Origin: Syntrophaceae bacterium UBA7544 | GTDB lineage: Bacteria; Desulfobacterota; Syntrophia; Syntrophales; Smithellaceae | Assembly: GCA_002479215.1 (NCBI GenBank) | Contig: DLME01000226.1 | Span: forward strand, 1 to 24,297 | Length of the DNA: 24,297 nucleotides | Direction: 5' to 3' | Shown here: piece by piece, positions 22,621-24,297 of the stretch | How positions within the stretch are numbered: position 1 is the stretch's first letter | Layout of the letters: every line of letters begins with the position of its first letter | The notes under the pieces: model-generated | Seen by the model: only the letters and a program-made list of their open reading frames with translations | Databases searched by the model: none | What the model was told of the DNA's origin: nothing | Translations under genes and position numbers: made by a program

Positions 22621-23171
22621 GTGCTGGAATAATCTTCGATGGGTTCTTGTTGCTCGTGAAGTTCTTTCAACTCCCGCAAAGTAGGCAGCCCCGAGAGATC
22701 TTTTAGGTTGAAAACCTCTAAAAATCTTTTTGTGGTCCCATAAATGATTGGCTTGCCGGGCACATCCTTTCGCCCGACAATACGCACGAGCTTTTTTTCC
22801 AGAAGCCCCTTGAGCTGATAACCTACATCCACACCGCGAATACTTTCAATCTCCGTTTTGACAATCGGCTGCCGGTAAGCAACAATCGCCAGAGTTTCCA
22901 GAGCCGCAGGCGATAAAGAAGCGGGCTTTGTGCTTTTCAGCTTTTTTACCCAATCGCCCAATTCCGGCCTTGTCCGGAATTGCAGGCCGCCGGCAACTTC
23001 TTGCAAGTAAATCCCGCCCTGTCTCTCCTTATATTCTTCAATTAGCTCACCGACGGCTTCTTTGATCAGCGTTTTTCCCGTCTCTGGAAGAACCGCACAA
23101 ATCTTTTCCAACACCAACGGCGCCTCGGAAGCTAAAATAAGGGCTTCAATTATAGATTTAATATTTTCCAT
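22617..23171 (-). CDS. scpB: Segregation and condensation protein B
   Basis: A 184-residue ScpB, a kleisin-associated subunit of the SMC-ScpAB chromosome condensation complex. It has two winged-helix domains; the second holds the conserved LAIVAYRQPIVKTEIESIRG and the GRKDVPGKPIIYGTTKRFLE segments. It begins directly after the scpA stop (TAAATG) and overlaps rluB by four bases, so the three are co-translated. Confidence 0.93.
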   Translation of the reverse strand: MENIKSIIEALILASEAPLVLEKICAVLPETGKTLIKEAVGELIEEYKERQGGIYLQEVAGGLQFRTRPELGDWVKKLKSTKPASLSPAALETLAIVAYRQPIVKTEIESIRGVDVGYQLKGLLEKKLVRIVGRKDVPGKPIIYGTTKRFLEVFNLKDLSGLPTLRELKELHEQQEPIEDYSST

Positions 23172-23921
23172 TTAGGACTCCACAGCCGGGAATATCCGGA
23201 TCACGCCAAACGCCGAAGTTTGATAAGCTTTCACCATTCTGAGTTTAACTAATTCCAGCAAAGCTAAAAAAGTGTAAATAATGCGCCAGCGCTCTTTTCT
23301 TTCTCCCAGCAATTCATCAAAAGTCAGATTTTTCTCATTAGCCAGCCGTTCCATTATACCGTTAATTATATCAGTAAGCGACATCTTTTCCAGATCAATT
23401 TCCAGAAGTTCTTTTTTATCGATGCGGGATACAAGGCGATGGAAAGCTTCAATAAGTTCAAAAATGCTTACTTCAATAAGTTCTTCCTCAGTGGCGGTTG
23501 ATTTTTCAGTTTCTTCCGGCAAGAAGGCTGTCCGGGTAAACACGTCTCTTTCTAAAATCGGCCTTTCCCCCAAATTAGTCGCCGCTTCTTTAAACGCTTG
23601 ATATTCTAAAAGCTGTCTGACCAATTCCGCGCGGGGGTCTTCTTCCTCTTCTTCTTCCGGCTCCTCCGGCTCGGGTAAAAGCATCTTAGATTTTATATGA
23701 ATGAGTGTCGAGGCCATGACCAAATACTCGCCGGCTAAATCGAGGTTGAGTGATTTGATCATTTTGAGATACTGAAGATACTGTTCCGTAACCAAGGCTA
23801 CAGGGATGTTGTAGATATCAATTTCATTTTTCTTAATCAAATACAAAAGTAGGTCGAGTGGACCTTCGAAAATATCAAGTTTGATGGCGTAATCTGTCGT
23901 ATGTTCTTCGTTCATAAACAT
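23172..23921 (-). CDS. scpA: Segregation and condensation protein A (kleisin)
   Basis: A 249-residue ScpA. The N-terminus has the typical LDIFEGPLDLLLYLIKKNEI and DIYNIPVALVTEQYLQYL, which contact the SMC neck. The middle is acidic (PEPEEPEEEEEEDPRAE), and the C-terminal winged helix binds the SMC head (FLALLELVKLRMV). It bridges SMC heads for chromosome compaction and segregation. The ATG at 23921 and one two codons later are both possible starts. It lies ten bases after trpS. Confidence 0.93.
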   Translation of the reverse strand: MFMNEEHTTDYAIKLDIFEGPLDLLLYLIKKNEIDIYNIPVALVTEQYLQYLKMIKSLNLDLAGEYLVMASTLIHIKSKMLLPEPEEPEEEEEEDPRAELVRQLLEYQAFKEAATNLGERPILERDVFTRTAFLPEETEKSTATEEELIEVSIFELIEAFHRLVSRIDKKELLEIDLEKMSLTDIINGIMERLANEKNLTFDELLGERKERWRIIYTFLALLELVKLRMVKAYQTSAFGVIRIFPAVES

Positions 23922-23930
23922 GCAGCCGAA

Positions 23931-24297
23931 TCAGATTTTAACCGCGGCACGGACTTCATCCATTGTTTGACGCGCTATCTTTGTCGCTTTCCTATTGCCT
24001 TCTTCTATAATCGAGTTAATTTCATCCAGATGATTCATGTAATAATCCATCCGCTCGTGAATGGGCTGCATAGCTTCGGCAATTCGCCGGGCCAGCATTT
24101 TTTTACAATCGGTGCAACCTATAGCCGCTTTCCTGCAGCCTATATCGACTTCATTTATGGTTTTAGCTTCCGAATAGAAACCATGAAATGTAAAGACATT
24201 GCATATTTCAGGATTGCCCGGATCGCTTTTTTTCTTTCGCTGAGGATCAGTAAACATGGAAGAAATCTTTTCCAGCAATAACTTGCCGCGATCACTG
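23931..24297 (-). CDS. trpS: Tryptophanyl-tRNA synthetase, C-terminal part
   Basis: The last 121 codons or so of tryptophanyl-tRNA synthetase, open to the right edge (the frame continues as SDRGKLLLEKISSMFTDP before the window ends). SSMFTDPQRKKKSDPGNPEI, then CNVFTFHGFYS and the C-terminal helix region IGCTDCKKMLARRIAEAMQP are typical of the bacterial enzyme's C-terminal half. The Rossmann domain with the HIGH-type motif lies outside the window. It is first in the trpS-scpA-scpB-rluB cluster. Confidence 0.9.
   Translation of the reverse strand, partial: SDRGKLLLEKISSMFTDPQRKKKSDPGNPEICNVFTFHGFYSEAKTINEVDIGCRKAAIGCTDCKKMLARRIAEAMQPIHERMDYYMNHLDEINSIIEEGNRKATKIARQTMDEVRAAVKI

Noticed and set aside
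1..24297. CRISPR arrays, tRNA or rRNA genes
   Set aside because: I saw no regularly spaced direct repeats of the right kind (the only tandem repeats are TPR coding units) and no sequence resembling rRNA or a tRNA cloverleaf.

Overview
The window looks like a chromosomal segment of an AT-rich Gram-negative anaerobe. A deltaproteobacterium (Desulfobacterota, perhaps Syntrophales-like) is my best guess. The clues are the trpS-scpA-scpB-rluB cluster at the right end, the hemerythrin, zinc-uptake and Fe-superoxide dismutase genes, lipoproteins with clear lipoboxes, and a Prc-type periplasmic protease. This assignment is an inference from gene content, not from a marker gene.

Layout. The left edge (1-382, minus) is the N-terminal part of a type III restriction-modification methyltransferase that runs off the window. 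An LCAT-like alpha/beta hydrolase follows (555-1949). Next come a relic of a radC 3' end (about 2037-2126), a TPR lipoprotein (2302-3045) and an intact radC (3121-3816). A three-gene operon on the minus strand (3888-6266) carries an AbiEi-type antitoxin, an AbiEii-type nucleotidyltransferase toxin and, two bases downstream, a sugar-isomerase-like TIM-barrel protein. From 6670 to 9956 (plus) there is a self-contained drug-efflux unit: a near-consensus promoter with an 18-bp palindrome over its -10 box, a TetR regulator, an EmrA-like membrane fusion protein and an EmrB-like DHA2 transporter.

The region 9957-15118 is the most unusual part. It is studded with short elements bounded by 13-bp inverted repeats of the form CCCCGTTAGARAY. 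One (12333-12600) carries an almost complete GIY-YIG nuclease gene interrupted by a single TGA. Two others (10150-10217, 13078-13179) appear to be internally deleted derivatives of a GIY-YIG element. Another two (13185-13290, 15021-15118) have the same ends and unrelated cores. A C-terminal relic of the same nuclease lies at 6412-6501, and a degenerate end abuts radC near 3120. The termini of neighbouring genes (Prc protease, DUF4124 protein, lipoprotein, radC) are built from these repeats: stop codons, N-terminal residues and, in one case, the ribosome binding site and start codon.

The right half is ordinary housekeeping. It holds a Kch-like potassium channel with an RCK domain, a membrane protein of unknown function and a hemerythrin. 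Then comes a zinc operon (Fur/Zur-family regulator, znuA, znuC, znuB, plus a BASS-like transporter), a cluster of DNA hairpins, sodB with its own promoter and terminator, an HU/IHF-type protein, and finally rluB-scpB-scpA-trpS on the minus strand, with trpS cut by the window edge.
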